Notes: generated from the sequence alone by a model not told the origin. Positions 40,150 to 48,991 are shown, numbered from the stretch's first letter. The stretch: 64,000 bases of DNA from Paenibacillus sp. JDR-2 (GCF_000023585.1 NC_012914.1:5029501-5093500); one strand, 5' to 3'. A program made the numbers and translations.

Positions 40150-42486
40150 TTAGCGATTAATCCAAGGTTTGCTGTTGCGGTCTGTTTTTTTCGACGATTT
40201 TGGAGCAACCGAACGGATTTTGGCTGTTTTGCGCGGCTTTGATTTTTTGATTACCGCTTCGGCTACCGCTTCAATCAGCTCTTCTTCCGTGCGTTTACCG
40301 CCGCATCCGCATGGATCATTCTGCGCGCCAGCCGTTTGGCCAGGCCAGTAAGAATAAGGACTAAAGCCTTGAGCGCCGGCAACCTGATTGCCGTAATAGC
40401 CGTAGCCGGCTGGTCCCATGCTTGCTGGGGATACATTCGAACCTAGCGCAGCCGGGGCGGCATTTGGTCCAAGTGCAAGTGGCGATACATTAGATCCAAG
40501 CGCGGTTGGAGATACATTCGAGCCTAGAGCCGCAGGCGATACATTGGAGCCTAGCGCAGCTGGAGATACGTTCGAGCCTAACGCTTCAGGCGATACGTTA
40601 GATCCAAGCGCAGCAGGTGATACATTGGAGCCTAGCGCTGCAGGCGACACGTTTGGTCCCATTTCTGCCGGCGATACCATGCCTGGATGACCGTACCCGT
40701 AGCCAAAATCCGGGCCAACGTTAACCGGAGATACCATTCCGCCGTAACCATAGCCATATTCCGGACCCATACTTGCCGGCGATACAGCTCCCGGCCAGCC
40801 GTGGCCATAACCGCCAACAGGACCTGTCATTTCAGGGCTAACGGCTGTTGGGGCGCTATTTTCTCCCAAAGCGGCCGGAGATACATTGTCGGGACCAAAG
40901 CTAGCCGGAGATACCGCACCTGGCCAGCCGTATCCAGGTCCCATTTCTGCTGGCGATACTGCCGTTGGGCCGTAGCCGTATCCAGGTCCCATTTCTGCTG
41001 GCGATACCGCACCTGGCCAGCCGTAACCAGGTCCCATTTCTGCTGGGGATACTGCCGTTGGGCCGTAGCCGTATCCAGGTCCCATCTCTGCTGGAGACAC
41101 CGCACCTGGCCAGCCATAGCCGTAACCAGGTCCCATCTCTGCTGGGGATACTGCCGTTGGGCCGTAGCCGTAACCAGGTCCCATCTCTGCTGGAGACACC
41201 GCACCTGGCCAGCCATAGCCGTAACCAGGTCCCATCTCTGCTGGCGATACTGCCGTTGGGCCGTAGCCATATCCATGTTCTGGGCCGACATTTGCCGGCG
41301 ATACAAAGCCGTAGCCTTGCGTTGGACTTACTGCAGCAGGGCTTACATTAGTTGGAGCCGCGTTGCTGCCTAGAGCCGCAGGAGCTGCATTATTTCCGAT
41401 CGCTGCGGGGCTTACATTTTCCGCGCCAAATACCGGAGACGCATTTTCGGAACCAAATACAGCCGGCGATACGTTACCCATGCCGTAACCGTAGCCAGGA
41501 CCAGCCGCGATAGGCATTGTCCCTGGAGGGCACCATGGTCCTTCGCTTGCAGGGCTCACATTGGATCCTGGCCAGCCGCCATGACCGTAACCGAAACCAG
41601 GGCCAACTTGCATCGGGGATACCATTGGCGCCATATTGCCGTAGCCATGGTGCTGCTGGGATGCCGCTTCTACTGCAGGAATACCGTATTGCTTGAATAA
41701 ATCTACGCTTGGCTGCAGACTAGGCTCGGCATTGGATTGCATGATTGGCGACACGTTTGGCTTCATATTTGGTTGAACGTTAGCTTCCATAACAGGCTTC
41801 ATGTTTGGTTTCATATTCGGCTTCACGTTTGCTGCTTCTTCAGCATGCTTCGCTTTTTTACCCGGCGATTTTTGAATAGGCAGAGCTTTCTTTGCAGGCT
41901 GCTCTTTCGCTGCCGGAGCTACGGGAGTAACAATTGGCGCCGTTGGTTTTTTCTCGATCGGAGCTACAGGAGCTATTGGAGCGGTTGGCGTTTTTTGAAC
42001 CGGTGCTTGAGCTGCCGGCATTTGGCCAGTTGGCTTCTTGCCAACCCAATTCTGTACGCCATGCATCAGCGACATCGGATGAAGCGGATGATGCGCGTTT
42101 CCTGTACCTTGTGCGGTTACGCCGCCGCCCTGTACTTCTGTCGGAGTAGCTGTTTTAGGTATGTTGACAATTTCGCCTGTCAGGAGCACATTCGGGTTTT
42201 TAAGCTGCGGATTCGCTTTAATCATGTCTGCCAGAGGCACTCCCCAAGCTTTCGACAGCTTCCAAAGCGTATCCCCTTGTTTCACTACATGCTGATGCAT
42301 AATATCCAGTCCTCCTGTTCCGCCGCCAACCTCGTTTGCCGATGGAACCTTCAGCTTCATTCCAACATCCAGCATATCCGGGTTCGTAATGGAAGGGTTC
42401 AGCTTTAAAATGTCTTCGATCGATACATTATGTTTCTGGGCAATGAAATACAATGTATCGCCTTTCTTTACAACATGGATTTTCAC
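40150..42486 (-). CDS. safA: SafA-like spore coat morphogenetic LysM protein with repeat arrays
   Basis: A 778-residue protein. Two LysM domains lie at the N-terminus (VVKKGDTLYFIAQKHNVSIE and VVKQGDTLWKLSKAWGVPLA), which bind peptidoglycan and cortex glycan. A Pro/Ala/Lys-rich stretch and Asn/Met/Lys/Pro repeats (about 200-260) follow, then long Gly-Tyr/VSPA arrays (about residues 400-690) and a basic tail with CGCGG. SafA in B. subtilis (387 residues) assembles the inner coat with SpoVID. This protein is about twice as long and its repetitive part resembles a structural coat material. The start is GTG at 42486 with AGGAGG 11 bases upstream; the in-frame ORF continues to 42549 without support. 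The orthology to SafA is based on the LysM N-terminus, the size class and the gene position. Confidence 0.82.
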   Translation of the reverse strand: MKIHVVKKGDTLYFIAQKHNVSIEDILKLNPSITNPDMLDVGMKLKVPSANEVGGGTGGLDIMHQHVVKQGDTLWKLSKAWGVPLADMIKANPQLKNPNVLLTGEIVNIPKTATPTEVQGGGVTAQGTGNAHHPLHPMSLMHGVQNWVGKKPTGQMPAAQAPVQKTPTAPIAPVAPIEKKPTAPIVTPVAPAAKEQPAKKALPIQKSPGKKAKHAEEAANVKPNMKPNMKPVMEANVQPNMKPNVSPIMQSNAEPSLQPSVDLFKQYGIPAVEAASQQHHGYGNMAPMVSPMQVGPGFGYGHGGWPGSNVSPASEGPWCPPGTMPIAAGPGYGYGMGNVSPAVFGSENASPVFGAENVSPAAIGNNAAPAALGSNAAPTNVSPAAVSPTQGYGFVSPANVGPEHGYGYGPTAVSPAEMGPGYGYGWPGAVSPAEMGPGYGYGPTAVSPAEMGPGYGYGWPGAVSPAEMGPGYGYGPTAVSPAEMGPGYGWPGAVSPAEMGPGYGYGPTAVSPAEMGPGYGWPGAVSPASFGPDNVSPAALGENSAPTAVSPEMTGPVGGYGHGWPGAVSPASMGPEYGYGYGGMVSPVNVGPDFGYGYGHPGMVSPAEMGPNVSPAALGSNVSPAALGSNVSPEALGSNVSPAALGSNVSPAALGSNVSPTALGSNVSPLALGPNAAPAALGSNVSPASMGPAGYGYYGNQVAGAQGFSPYSYWPGQTAGAQNDPCGCGGKRTEEELIEAVAEAVIKKSKPRKTAKIRSVAPKSSKKTDRNSKPWINR
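40411..40653 (-). repeat. Nine 27-bp (9-residue) repeats coding NVSPAALGS-like units
   Basis: Nine units in the SafA-like gene, each Asn-Val-Ser-Pro followed by a residue that varies between Ala, Glu, Thr and Leu, then Ala-Leu-Gly-Ser. One unit reads NAAPAALGS. The codons vary at third positions between units, so the array is old enough to have accumulated silent changes. Confidence 0.9.
40917..41265 (-). repeat. Alternating AVSPAEM/GYG repeat array, about 99-bp higher-order period
   Basis: In the SafA-like gene seven AVSPAEM blocks are separated by GPGYGYG segments that alternate between ending PT and WPG. The two-unit alternation gives a higher-order period of about 33 residues. Adjacent units are nearly identical in DNA, so this part looks recently expanded. 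Boundaries are approximate. Confidence 0.88.
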
Positions 42487-42592
42487 TAGCAAAAAACCTC
42501 CTGTCACGTTCTTTGTGTAACGGCACGGCGAATGCCTGCTATCAATCATTACATCCTATGCAGAACGTAGGCTGGTGTCTCCACCTTCACGC

Positions 42593-42629
42593 AAAAAAAA
42601 TAGCGCTGCCCATAAAAGGGCAACGCTAT
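42593..42629 (-). terminator. Terminator of the pheB-hom-thrB-pheA operon
   Basis: On the minus strand ATAGCGTTGCCC pairs with GGGCAGCGCTAT (one G-U) around a T-rich loop and is followed by seven or more T residues. It starts about 14 bases after the pheA stop. Confidence 0.9.
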
Positions 42630-42643
42630 GGCTTATCATTTCA

Positions 42644-43516
42644 TTACAGAAGCTGCTCGTATGTAAAGCTTGGATAGCTGCCAAGAATCCGCACCTGGCA
42701 TCCGATCGCTTCGATTTCTTCCAGTGCCGAAGGCAGAAGTACCGTATCCAGCGCCATGTCGATATCGATATAAAAATAATAATTGCCCAGCTTTTTCTTC
42801 GTCGGCCGGGATTCGATCTTCGACAGGTTGATCTTCCGCCAGGCAAACGCGGCAAGCACTTGATGCAAGGCACCCGGGTAGTCCTCAGGCAGCGTAATCA
42901 GAATACTCGTCTTCTGCTTATCGGATTGCCGTGCCGTAAACGGCTTGCTCCCCACCAGCAGGAAACGGGTAAAGTTATTATCGTGGTCTGTGATTCCCCG
43001 GCTCAGCACATCAAGCCCGTTGTTGCCGGCAGCGGTCATCGTGCCAATCGCCGCCCAGCCTTGGCCGGGGTTTTCCTTCACGATCTTGACGCCCTCCGAC
43101 GTGCTGCCAGCCGTCTCAATCTCTGCATGCGGGAGCTCGCTCCGCAAAAACTGGAGACATTGCGCAATCGCTACCGGATGGCTGATCACTTTCCTGATCT
43201 GGCTGAAATCAACCGTACCGCCTTCTCCGGCTGCTTCGGAGCTGCGTCCGATCAGATTCTGAATCGAAGGGTATACCCATTCCGCCTGGATGGGCAGATC
43301 CACCTCATGAACCAGCCAGTCCACATGCAGATTGACGGAGCCCTCAATCGTATTCTCTATGGGAACAACGCTATAATCGCTTACGCCGTTTACGGTCGAC
43401 ATGAACACGTCCGCAATCAGGCGGTGATGCTTCCAATTCATGGATTCTCCGGCAAACAGCCGCTTCACTGCTTCATCCGATACGGAGCCGGCCGGGAGTA
43501 CTGCTATCGTCTTCAT
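42644..43516 (-). CDS. pheA: Prephenate dehydratase
   Basis: A 290-residue enzyme converting prephenate to phenylpyruvate, the penultimate step of phenylalanine synthesis. The catalytic domain contains VVPIENTIEGSVNLHVDWL and the GITDHDNNFTRFLLVG segment. The C-terminal ACT domain has the allosteric LHQVLAAFAWRKINLSKIESRP motif (ESRP being the Phe-binding signature). The true start is ATG 43516 (MKTIAVLPAGSVSDEAV); it overlaps the thrB stop by four bases (ATGA). It is the last gene of the operon. Confidence 0.96.
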   Translation of the reverse strand: MKTIAVLPAGSVSDEAVKRLFAGESMNWKHHRLIADVFMSTVNGVSDYSVVPIENTIEGSVNLHVDWLVHEVDLPIQAEWVYPSIQNLIGRSSEAAGEGGTVDFSQIRKVISHPVAIAQCLQFLRSELPHAEIETAGSTSEGVKIVKENPGQGWAAIGTMTAAGNNGLDVLSRGITDHDNNFTRFLLVGSKPFTARQSDKQKTSILITLPEDYPGALHQVLAAFAWRKINLSKIESRPTKKKLGNYYFYIDIDMALDTVLLPSALEEIEAIGCQVRILGSYPSFTYEQLL

Positions 43517-44487
43517 CGAACAACTTCTCCTTTGATCCGTTCCATAAGCCCTGGAGTAGGGGTTGCTGCATCCTCGACCGTAATCAACGGGCCTTCTCCG
43601 CCTGGCTTCAGCCACATCGTCTCTGCTTCGATGCCTTCCTGCTTCAATGTGGCGAGCAGGAATTGCTCCAGCTCGGATTTGCTCTTGCTGTCAGCATCAA
43701 CAAACGCGATAAGAGTAGGGCCCGCTCCGCTAAGCGCAGCTCCAAGCGCGCCGTATTCGACGGCCTGCTCCAGAATCGTCGACATGCCGGGAATAAGAGG
43801 TGCCCGGTATGGCTGATGAAGCCGGTCGCGCATCGCATGGCGGATCAATCCAAGCTCACCGCTAGCCAGCGCCGCAACAAGAAGGGAGCTGCGTCCGACA
43901 TTAAATACGGCGTCAGCCATGCTGATTTGCTTAGGCAAGGCATGACGGGCTTTTTCCGTTGCCAGTTGGAAAGCCGGGATCGCAACAAGCGTCTCCAGCT
44001 TTGCATGCGGCGCAAGTCTTACATAATCCGCACGCTCACCGTCCCAGGCGGATACAACGATACCGCCAAACAAGGAAGCCCCGACATTGTCCGGATGTCC
44101 CTCCAGCTTGGTCGCAAGCTGGAACAGCTTATGATCAGTCAGAGGACTTCCGATCAGCGCATTTGCCGCAACCAACGCGCCAACGATAGCGGAAGCGCTG
44201 CTTCCAAGACCTCTCGCAAGCGGAATATCGCTGTACATCGCAACATCAAGCTCCGGAACGCTCACGCCCGCTTCTTCAAATACAAGCTGAGCCACTTTAT
44301 ACAACAGATTCGATTTATCGGTTGGAATGCCTTGCATTTGATCGCCGTACAGCCGGAAGGTTGTAGTCTCCGCTGCCGACATCTCGATCCACGCATAGAG
44401 CGAAAGCGCCATGCCAAGCGTATCGAAGCCAGGACCCAAATTCGCCGTGCTGGCCGGCACTTTCACAATTACTCGACGATTATTCAT
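43513..44487 (-). CDS. thrB: Homoserine kinase
   Basis: A 324-residue GHMP-superfamily kinase that phosphorylates homoserine for threonine synthesis. The N-terminal VKVPASTANLGPGFDTLGMAL and the phosphate-binding loop IPLARGLGSSASAIVGAL are diagnostic, and GAALSGAGPTLIAF near residue 250 is the third GHMP motif. No thrC gene is in the window. Its start lies 60 bases after hom, and its stop overlaps pheA. Confidence 0.97.
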   Translation of the reverse strand: MNNRRVIVKVPASTANLGPGFDTLGMALSLYAWIEMSAAETTTFRLYGDQMQGIPTDKSNLLYKVAQLVFEEAGVSVPELDVAMYSDIPLARGLGSSASAIVGALVAANALIGSPLTDHKLFQLATKLEGHPDNVGASLFGGIVVSAWDGERADYVRLAPHAKLETLVAIPAFQLATEKARHALPKQISMADAVFNVGRSSLLVAALASGELGLIRHAMRDRLHQPYRAPLIPGMSTILEQAVEYGALGAALSGAGPTLIAFVDADSKSKSELEQFLLATLKQEGIEAETMWLKPGGEGPLITVEDAATPTPGLMERIKGEVVR

Positions 44488-44547
44488 GACGGATAAAGCT
44501 CCTTTGTTTGCTTTTGCAATAAATCCTGCTGCTTAAGTACAGACGGC

Positions 44548-45834
44548 TTAGCCTTCTACACGGTATACGCTTTTCACTTTGCGAATAACGTCCAGCGACT
44601 CAAACTTCTGCAGAACTTTTTGGATTGCAGCTTTATTCGCATCATGCGTAATCACGATAATTTCGGCATCCGGATTATTCGGATTGGGCTGCTGGAGCAC
44701 CGACTCCAGGCTTACTTCGTACTCGGCGAAAATTTGCGTAATTTGCGCCAGTACGCCCGCGCGGTCATCCACATGCAGCAAAAGGAAATATTTCGAAGAG
44801 ATCTGCTCGTCGGATTTGAGCTTCTTCTCTTTGTAAGTAAGTACGCTTTGCTTGCCGTTAACGCCAAGCTTCAGGTTCTTCACAACCGCTACAAGGTCGG
44901 ATACGATCGAAGTTGCAGTTGGCAGCTCTCCTGCGCCAGGACCATAGAACATGGTCTCGCCTACCGCTTCGCCATACACGTATACCGCGTTATATACGCC
45001 GTTAACCGATGCGATCGGATGCGATTTCTTCACCATTGTCGGCTGTACGCTGATGCTGAACTGGTCATCTTGACGCTCTGCGATACCCAGCAGCTTCACT
45101 TCGTAGCCAAGACGCTTCGCATACAGGATATCCTCTTTGGACACCTTCGACATGCCTTGTACGGACACATCTTCAAGCGCTACCTTCGCGCGGAAGCCAA
45201 GCGTTGCAAGAATCGTCATCTTGCGCGCCGCATCCAGGCCTTCTACGTCGGAGGTTGGATCCGCTTCAGCATAACCAAGCTCCTGCGCTTCTTTAAGCAC
45301 ATCGCCATAGGATGCACCCTCAAGGCTCATCTTTGACAAAATGTAGTTGGTCGTACCGTTCACGATACCCATAATCTTCGTAATCCGGTCGGAAGAGAAG
45401 CCCTCCACCAGCGTACGGATAATTGGAATACCGCCGGCAACGCTTGCTTCGTACAGCACGTCGCAGCCATGCTCCTGCGCTTTCGCCAGAATCTCCGGGC
45501 CGTGCAGCGCCATCAGATCCTTATTCGCGGTTACGACATGCTTGCCGCGGGAAAGAGCTTCCATGATGTATTCTTTTGTTGATCCAATGCCGCCCATCAC
45601 TTCAACGATAACGTCGATATCCGGATTGCCGATAATTTCCCAAGGATCTTCCGTCAGCTTGTTTGCGTCAATCGAAATGCTGCGGGCTTTGCTTTTATTT
45701 TGCACGAGAATTTTCTCGATAACGATCGGGGAGCCGACCTGGCTTTGCAAATCTTCCTGATGTCCTTCAACAATGCGCACTACGCCAGTCCCTACAGTAC
45801 CGAGACCAAGCAATCCTACCTTCACTGGCTTCAT
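44548..45834 (-). CDS. hom: Homoserine dehydrogenase with C-terminal ACT domain
   Basis: A 428-residue NAD(P)-dependent enzyme reducing aspartate semialdehyde to homoserine. The Rossmann motif GLGTVGTGVV opens the protein, KHVVTANKDLMALHG holds the catalytic lysine region, and VEGLDAARKMTILA is the homoserine-binding segment. A C-terminal ACT domain (DDRAGVLAQITQIFAEYEVSL) points to feedback by threonine. It lies between the ACT protein gene (18-base gap) and thrB. Confidence 0.97.
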   Translation of the reverse strand: MKPVKVGLLGLGTVGTGVVRIVEGHQEDLQSQVGSPIVIEKILVQNKSKARSISIDANKLTEDPWEIIGNPDIDVIVEVMGGIGSTKEYIMEALSRGKHVVTANKDLMALHGPEILAKAQEHGCDVLYEASVAGGIPIIRTLVEGFSSDRITKIMGIVNGTTNYILSKMSLEGASYGDVLKEAQELGYAEADPTSDVEGLDAARKMTILATLGFRAKVALEDVSVQGMSKVSKEDILYAKRLGYEVKLLGIAERQDDQFSISVQPTMVKKSHPIASVNGVYNAVYVYGEAVGETMFYGPGAGELPTATSIVSDLVAVVKNLKLGVNGKQSVLTYKEKKLKSDEQISSKYFLLLHVDDRAGVLAQITQIFAEYEVSLESVLQQPNPNNPDAEIIVITHDANKAAIQKVLQKFESLDVIRKVKSVYRVEG

Positions 45835-45852
45835 ACATTTCCCTCCATCTAA

Positions 45853-46290
45853 TCAACCTTGTCCGATAACGGCAGCTTTCCGCACGCCTTCCTGGCTGCG
45901 AATGACTTCAATCAGCGTTGTTAGTTCCTCATTCAGCTGTGAAATATCTACGGATAAAACGACATTGGCTAAACCCTGCAGCGGAATGCTCTGATTCATC
46001 GTCAGCACATTCCCTTCAAGGCTTGCCACAAGAGCCAATACCTTAGATAATACACCGGATCGATGCTCCAAATCCATCGATATCGTCACGATCCGTTCTC
46101 TTTCCAGCTCCTGAAGCGCATATACGCCATCTTTATACTTATAAAAGGCGCTTCGGCTAAGTCCTACCTTCTCTACCGCCTCATGCACCGTGGACGCCTC
46201 GCCCCGGCCAAGCATCTCTTTGACCTGGATCGTCTTTACGATCGCTTCCGGGAGCATATCCTCACGAACGACATAATAACGTTGCGTCAC
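45853..46290 (-). CDS. pheB: ACT domain protein PheB-like
   Basis: A 145-residue protein. An N-terminal helix-turn-helix-like part (VHEAVEKVGLSRSAFYKYKDGVYAL) precedes an ACT domain (ISMDLEHRSGVLSKVLALVASLEGNVL). B. subtilis PheB is the homologue next to pheA and obg; the family includes regulators of amino-acid genes. The HTH-plus-ACT layout and place at the head of the operon suggest it senses threonine or phenylalanine and controls hom-thrB-pheA. That is inference. The start is GTG at 46290 with GGGAGG eight bases upstream. Confidence 0.93.
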   Translation of the reverse strand: MTQRYYVVREDMLPEAIVKTIQVKEMLGRGEASTVHEAVEKVGLSRSAFYKYKDGVYALQELERERIVTISMDLEHRSGVLSKVLALVASLEGNVLTMNQSIPLQGLANVVLSVDISQLNEELTTLIEVIRSQEGVRKAAVIGQG

Positions 46291-46334
46291 TATTTCGTCC
46301 TCCCTACAAAGACAGATGTTCTTCTATAATGGAC

Positions 46335-46363
46335 ATTATATCGGAATATAAGAAATGCGGCAA
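46335..46363 (-). promoter_or_regulatory. Sigma-A promoter of pheB-hom-thrB-pheA
   Basis: On the minus strand TTGCCG (46358-46363) and TATAAT (46335-46340) with 17-base spacing, 45 bases upstream of pheB and downstream of the obg terminator. Confidence 0.8.
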
Positions 46364-46387
46364 TAGGTAACTGCGATGCTTTTCAAC

Positions 46388-46415
46388 AAAAAAAAGACGG
46401 CCATAGGCCGTCTTT
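46388..46415 (-). terminator. Terminator after obg
   Basis: On the minus strand AAAGACGGCC pairs perfectly with GGCCGTCTTT around a 3-base loop and is followed by a long T-run. Confidence 0.92.
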
Positions 46416-46436
46416 CCTCTTTTTTGCTATATTTCA

Positions 46437-47756
46437 TTAACCGTTATAGTCGCTGCCCTCGAAGAACTCGAACGTAAAGTCGGCAATCTGAACCGTATCT
46501 CCGTCCCTCGCGCCTTCGCGGCGTAGCGCTGCGTCAACGCCCATTTTGCGCATCATTTGCGCAAAACGCATAATCGCGTCGTACGAGTTCATGTTCATAC
46601 GCTTCAGATAATTCTCGATTCTTGCGCCCTGCACGACAAAAATCTCGTCTTCGCGATGAATCGTAAAGCTGTCATCCTCACGCTTCTCGAACGTGAATAC
46701 TTTACGTTCCGCGACATCCTTCACTTCTTCAACCGATACTTCTTCCGGAACCGAGTCCAGCGTATCCGCCGCTTTGTACAAGAGCTCCTGCACGCCTTGC
46801 TTGGTCAGCGAGGAGATCGGCACGATAAGGTATTCCCGGTCACCGCGAACCTCGTCCAGCTGCTGCTTGAACAGCTCCAGATTATCAGCCGCCTCCGGCA
46901 TATCCATCTTGTTCGCCGCAATGATCTGCGGACGTTCCGACAGCTTCTCGTTGTATTTCACAAGCTCTTCGTTAATTTTGACCCAATCCTCGAACGGATC
47001 GCGGCCTTCCGTACCCGCCATATCCAGGACATGCACAATTACTCTTGTGCGTTCAACATGCCGCAGGAATTCATGGCCAAGCCCTACGCCTTCATGAGCA
47101 CCTTCGATCAAGCCAGGCAGATCGGCCATAACGAAGCTGCGGCCGTCGCCAACGTCTACGACACCAAGGTTAGGCGTAATCGTTGTGAAATGGTACGCGC
47201 CAATCTTTGGCTTAGCACCGGACACAACCGAGAGAAGCGTCGATTTGCCTACGCTCGGGAAGCCCACAAGCCCCACGTCCGCCATCACTTTGAGCTCCAG
47301 CGTTACCCAGCGCTCTTGCCCTTCTTCCCCGTTCTCGCAAATATCCGGAGCAGGATTGTTAATCGTCGCGAACCGGATGTTGCCTCGTCCGCCGCGCCCG
47401 CCGCGCGCAACGACAACTTCTTGCCCGTGGCGCGTCATATCGGCGATAATTTCCTGCGTATCGTCATCCACAATGACAGTTCCCGGAGGGATACGTATAA
47501 TCATATCGTCCGCGCTTGCGCCGTGCATCGATTTTACTTTGCCGCGCTCGCCTGCCGGTCCTTTGAAGTGCTTCTGGTAACGGAAGTCCATCAGCGTTCT
47601 GAGACCCTCGTCCACACGGAAAATAACGTCGCCGCCATTTCCGCCGTCGCCGCCTGCAGGTCCGCCTTCAGGTACGTATTTCTCGCGGCGGTAGGACACG
47701 ATCCCGTTGCCTCCGTTGCCGCCTTTTACAAATATCTTCGCTTTATCGACAAACAT
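46437..47756 (-). CDS. obg: GTPase Obg (CgtA)
   Basis: A 439-residue essential GTPase linked to ribosome assembly and stress. The glycine-rich Obg fold (KGGNGGNGIVSYRREKYVPEGGPAGGDGG, first part) occupies residues 1-158. The G domain has G1 VGFPSVGKSTLLS, G3 VMADLPGLIEGA, G4 AANKMDMP. A C-terminal OCT domain (about 350-430) is present as in B. subtilis. It follows spo0B by 13 bases, as in B. subtilis. Confidence 0.97.
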   Translation of the reverse strand: MFVDKAKIFVKGGNGGNGIVSYRREKYVPEGGPAGGDGGNGGDVIFRVDEGLRTLMDFRYQKHFKGPAGERGKVKSMHGASADDMIIRIPPGTVIVDDDTQEIIADMTRHGQEVVVARGGRGGRGNIRFATINNPAPDICENGEEGQERWVTLELKVMADVGLVGFPSVGKSTLLSVVSGAKPKIGAYHFTTITPNLGVVDVGDGRSFVMADLPGLIEGAHEGVGLGHEFLRHVERTRVIVHVLDMAGTEGRDPFEDWVKINEELVKYNEKLSERPQIIAANKMDMPEAADNLELFKQQLDEVRGDREYLIVPISSLTKQGVQELLYKAADTLDSVPEEVSVEEVKDVAERKVFTFEKREDDSFTIHREDEIFVVQGARIENYLKRMNMNSYDAIMRFAQMMRKMGVDAALRREGARDGDTVQIADFTFEFFEGSDYNG

Positions 47757-47769
47757 GTTTTGCCCCCGT

Positions 47770-48522
47770 TCAAGCGCGCCATTCCGCTTTTAATACCAAT
47801 TTCCGCTGCGGATGCTCCACATCGACCGGCAATAGAGACGCGCCTTCCAACTGCTGTTTTATTTTATCCGCAAGCTGTTGCTCGCTGGTTAAATCGCCCT
47901 CGTAATAAATAGCTACAATCAGCATCTCCTCTTCGCGGGAGAGCTGTACAGTAAGTACTGCCGGATCGCCGTATCCTGTCTTTACCGAAAATCTGTAGGC
48001 GTTGATCAGACTGATCAACGTTTCCGCAATAGTCTTGCCCCCATCATCCAGCTCGTTCAGGTAAATGCCTTCATCCAGCTTCACCTGGAGCTGCATGGCA
48101 TTGGTAAGGGTACGGAAAGATTGTATATAGCTGATTAGCGACGGAACGCCAAGCTTTGCGATTTGGCTCTCTTCCGTCATTCTAGCCCTTATTTTCTCCA
48201 CGTATTCCACGGTTTTATCCAGCTTGTTCATCCGTATGTAACCAAACAATACCTGAAGATCGTTCATCCAATCATGCCGGTGGTGATTTAGTGTTTTTAC
48301 ACTGGCCGTCTGCAGCATATACACGGTCCGTGCCAGCCTGTGTTCCTGTTCCTTGCGTTCTGTCCTGATCCAAAATACCGCAGCTGCTATTGTCCATAAG
48401 AGAAAAAGTGCAACCAGCCATACCGAAGAAGGCCAAATAAGTACAGCCGCACCGGGCAGCACAACGGTAGCCGCTGCCGACTGTCTCGCCATTCTAATGC
48501 GATCCATCCTGATCGTTCCCAC
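47770..48522 (-). CDS. spo0B: Spo0B-like sporulation phosphotransferase with N-terminal membrane segments
   Basis: A 250-residue protein that should relay phosphoryl groups from Spo0F to Spo0A. The phosphorylated His lies in TLNHHRHDWMNDLQVLFGYI, matching the RHDW signature of Spo0B. A GHKL-like C-terminal half (KTIAETLISLINAYRFSVKT) follows. Unlike B. subtilis Spo0B, residues about 15-50 form two hydrophobic segments (VLPGAAVLIWPSSVWLVALF ... TIAAAVF), predicting membrane attachment. The start (GTG 48522, or ATG 48507) is not decided by the ribosome-binding site. Neighbours rpmA, prp and obg match B. subtilis. Confidence 0.88.
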   Translation of the reverse strand: MGTIRMDRIRMARQSAAATVVLPGAAVLIWPSSVWLVALFLLWTIAAAVFWIRTERKEQEHRLARTVYMLQTASVKTLNHHRHDWMNDLQVLFGYIRMNKLDKTVEYVEKIRARMTEESQIAKLGVPSLISYIQSFRTLTNAMQLQVKLDEGIYLNELDDGGKTIAETLISLINAYRFSVKTGYGDPAVLTVQLSREEEMLIVAIYYEGDLTSEQQLADKIKQQLEGASLLPVDVEHPQRKLVLKAEWRA

Positions 48523-48620
48523 TTTCTGCTTGTTTCCTAGCTAAACCAGTATAGCATGCGATTTCGGTAGCCGAAAGATCTAAAACCAAGGTGAAACGTC
48601 TTGCCGTTATAAAATCAAAC

Positions 48621-48650
48621 AAAAACCCCGACCTGTTCATCAGGCCGGGG
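48621..48650 (-). terminator. Terminator after rpmA
   Basis: On the minus strand CCCCGGCCTG pairs with CAGGTCGGGG (one G-U) around ATGAA and is followed by TTTTTG. It separates the ribosomal protein unit from spo0B. Confidence 0.88.
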
Positions 48651-48662
48651 CACTTGGTGCTA

Positions 48663-48974
48663 TTAAGCTTCTACTGCTGCGGCTACCGGAGCCAGATCAA
48701 CAGGGTACACGCTCACTTTTTTGCGATCGCGTCCCAGACGTTCGAACTTCACTACGCCTTCAACCAGTGCGAACAGCGTGTCATCTTTACCGATACCCAC
48801 GTTAGTACCTGGGTGAATCTTAGTACCGCGTTGGCGGAACAAGATGCTGCCAGCGGATACGACTTGACCGTCAGCGCGTTTAGCGCCAAGACGTTTCGAA
48901 TGGCTGTCGCGGCCGTTCTTAGTAGAACCTACACCTTTCTTCGATGCGAAAAGCTGAAGATCTAATTTCAACAT
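48663..48974 (-). CDS. rpmA: 50S ribosomal protein bL27
   Basis: A 103-residue bL27. The N-terminus MLKLDLQLFASKKGVGSTKN contains the extension LQLFA, with the predicted cleavage after Phe. In Bacillota this extension is cleaved by the cysteine protease Prp to expose the tail reaching the peptidyl-transferase centre. The core (SAGSILFRQRGTKIHPG and GKDDTLFALVEGVVKFE) is typical. It is 17 bases downstream of prp. Confidence 0.98.
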   Translation of the reverse strand: MLKLDLQLFASKKGVGSTKNGRDSHSKRLGAKRADGQVVSAGSILFRQRGTKIHPGTNVGIGKDDTLFALVEGVVKFERLGRDRKKVSVYPVDLAPVAAAVEA

Positions 48975-48991
48975 GGTGTTTCCCTCCTTCG

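Noticed and set aside
40411..41265. CRISPR-like or satellite DNA
   Set aside because: The repeats keep the reading frame of the LysM protein and code for regular amino-acid units.
46557..47912. A 451-residue open frame on the plus strand
   Set aside because: It is antisense to obg and the end of spo0B; the codon pattern of obg explains the lack of stops.
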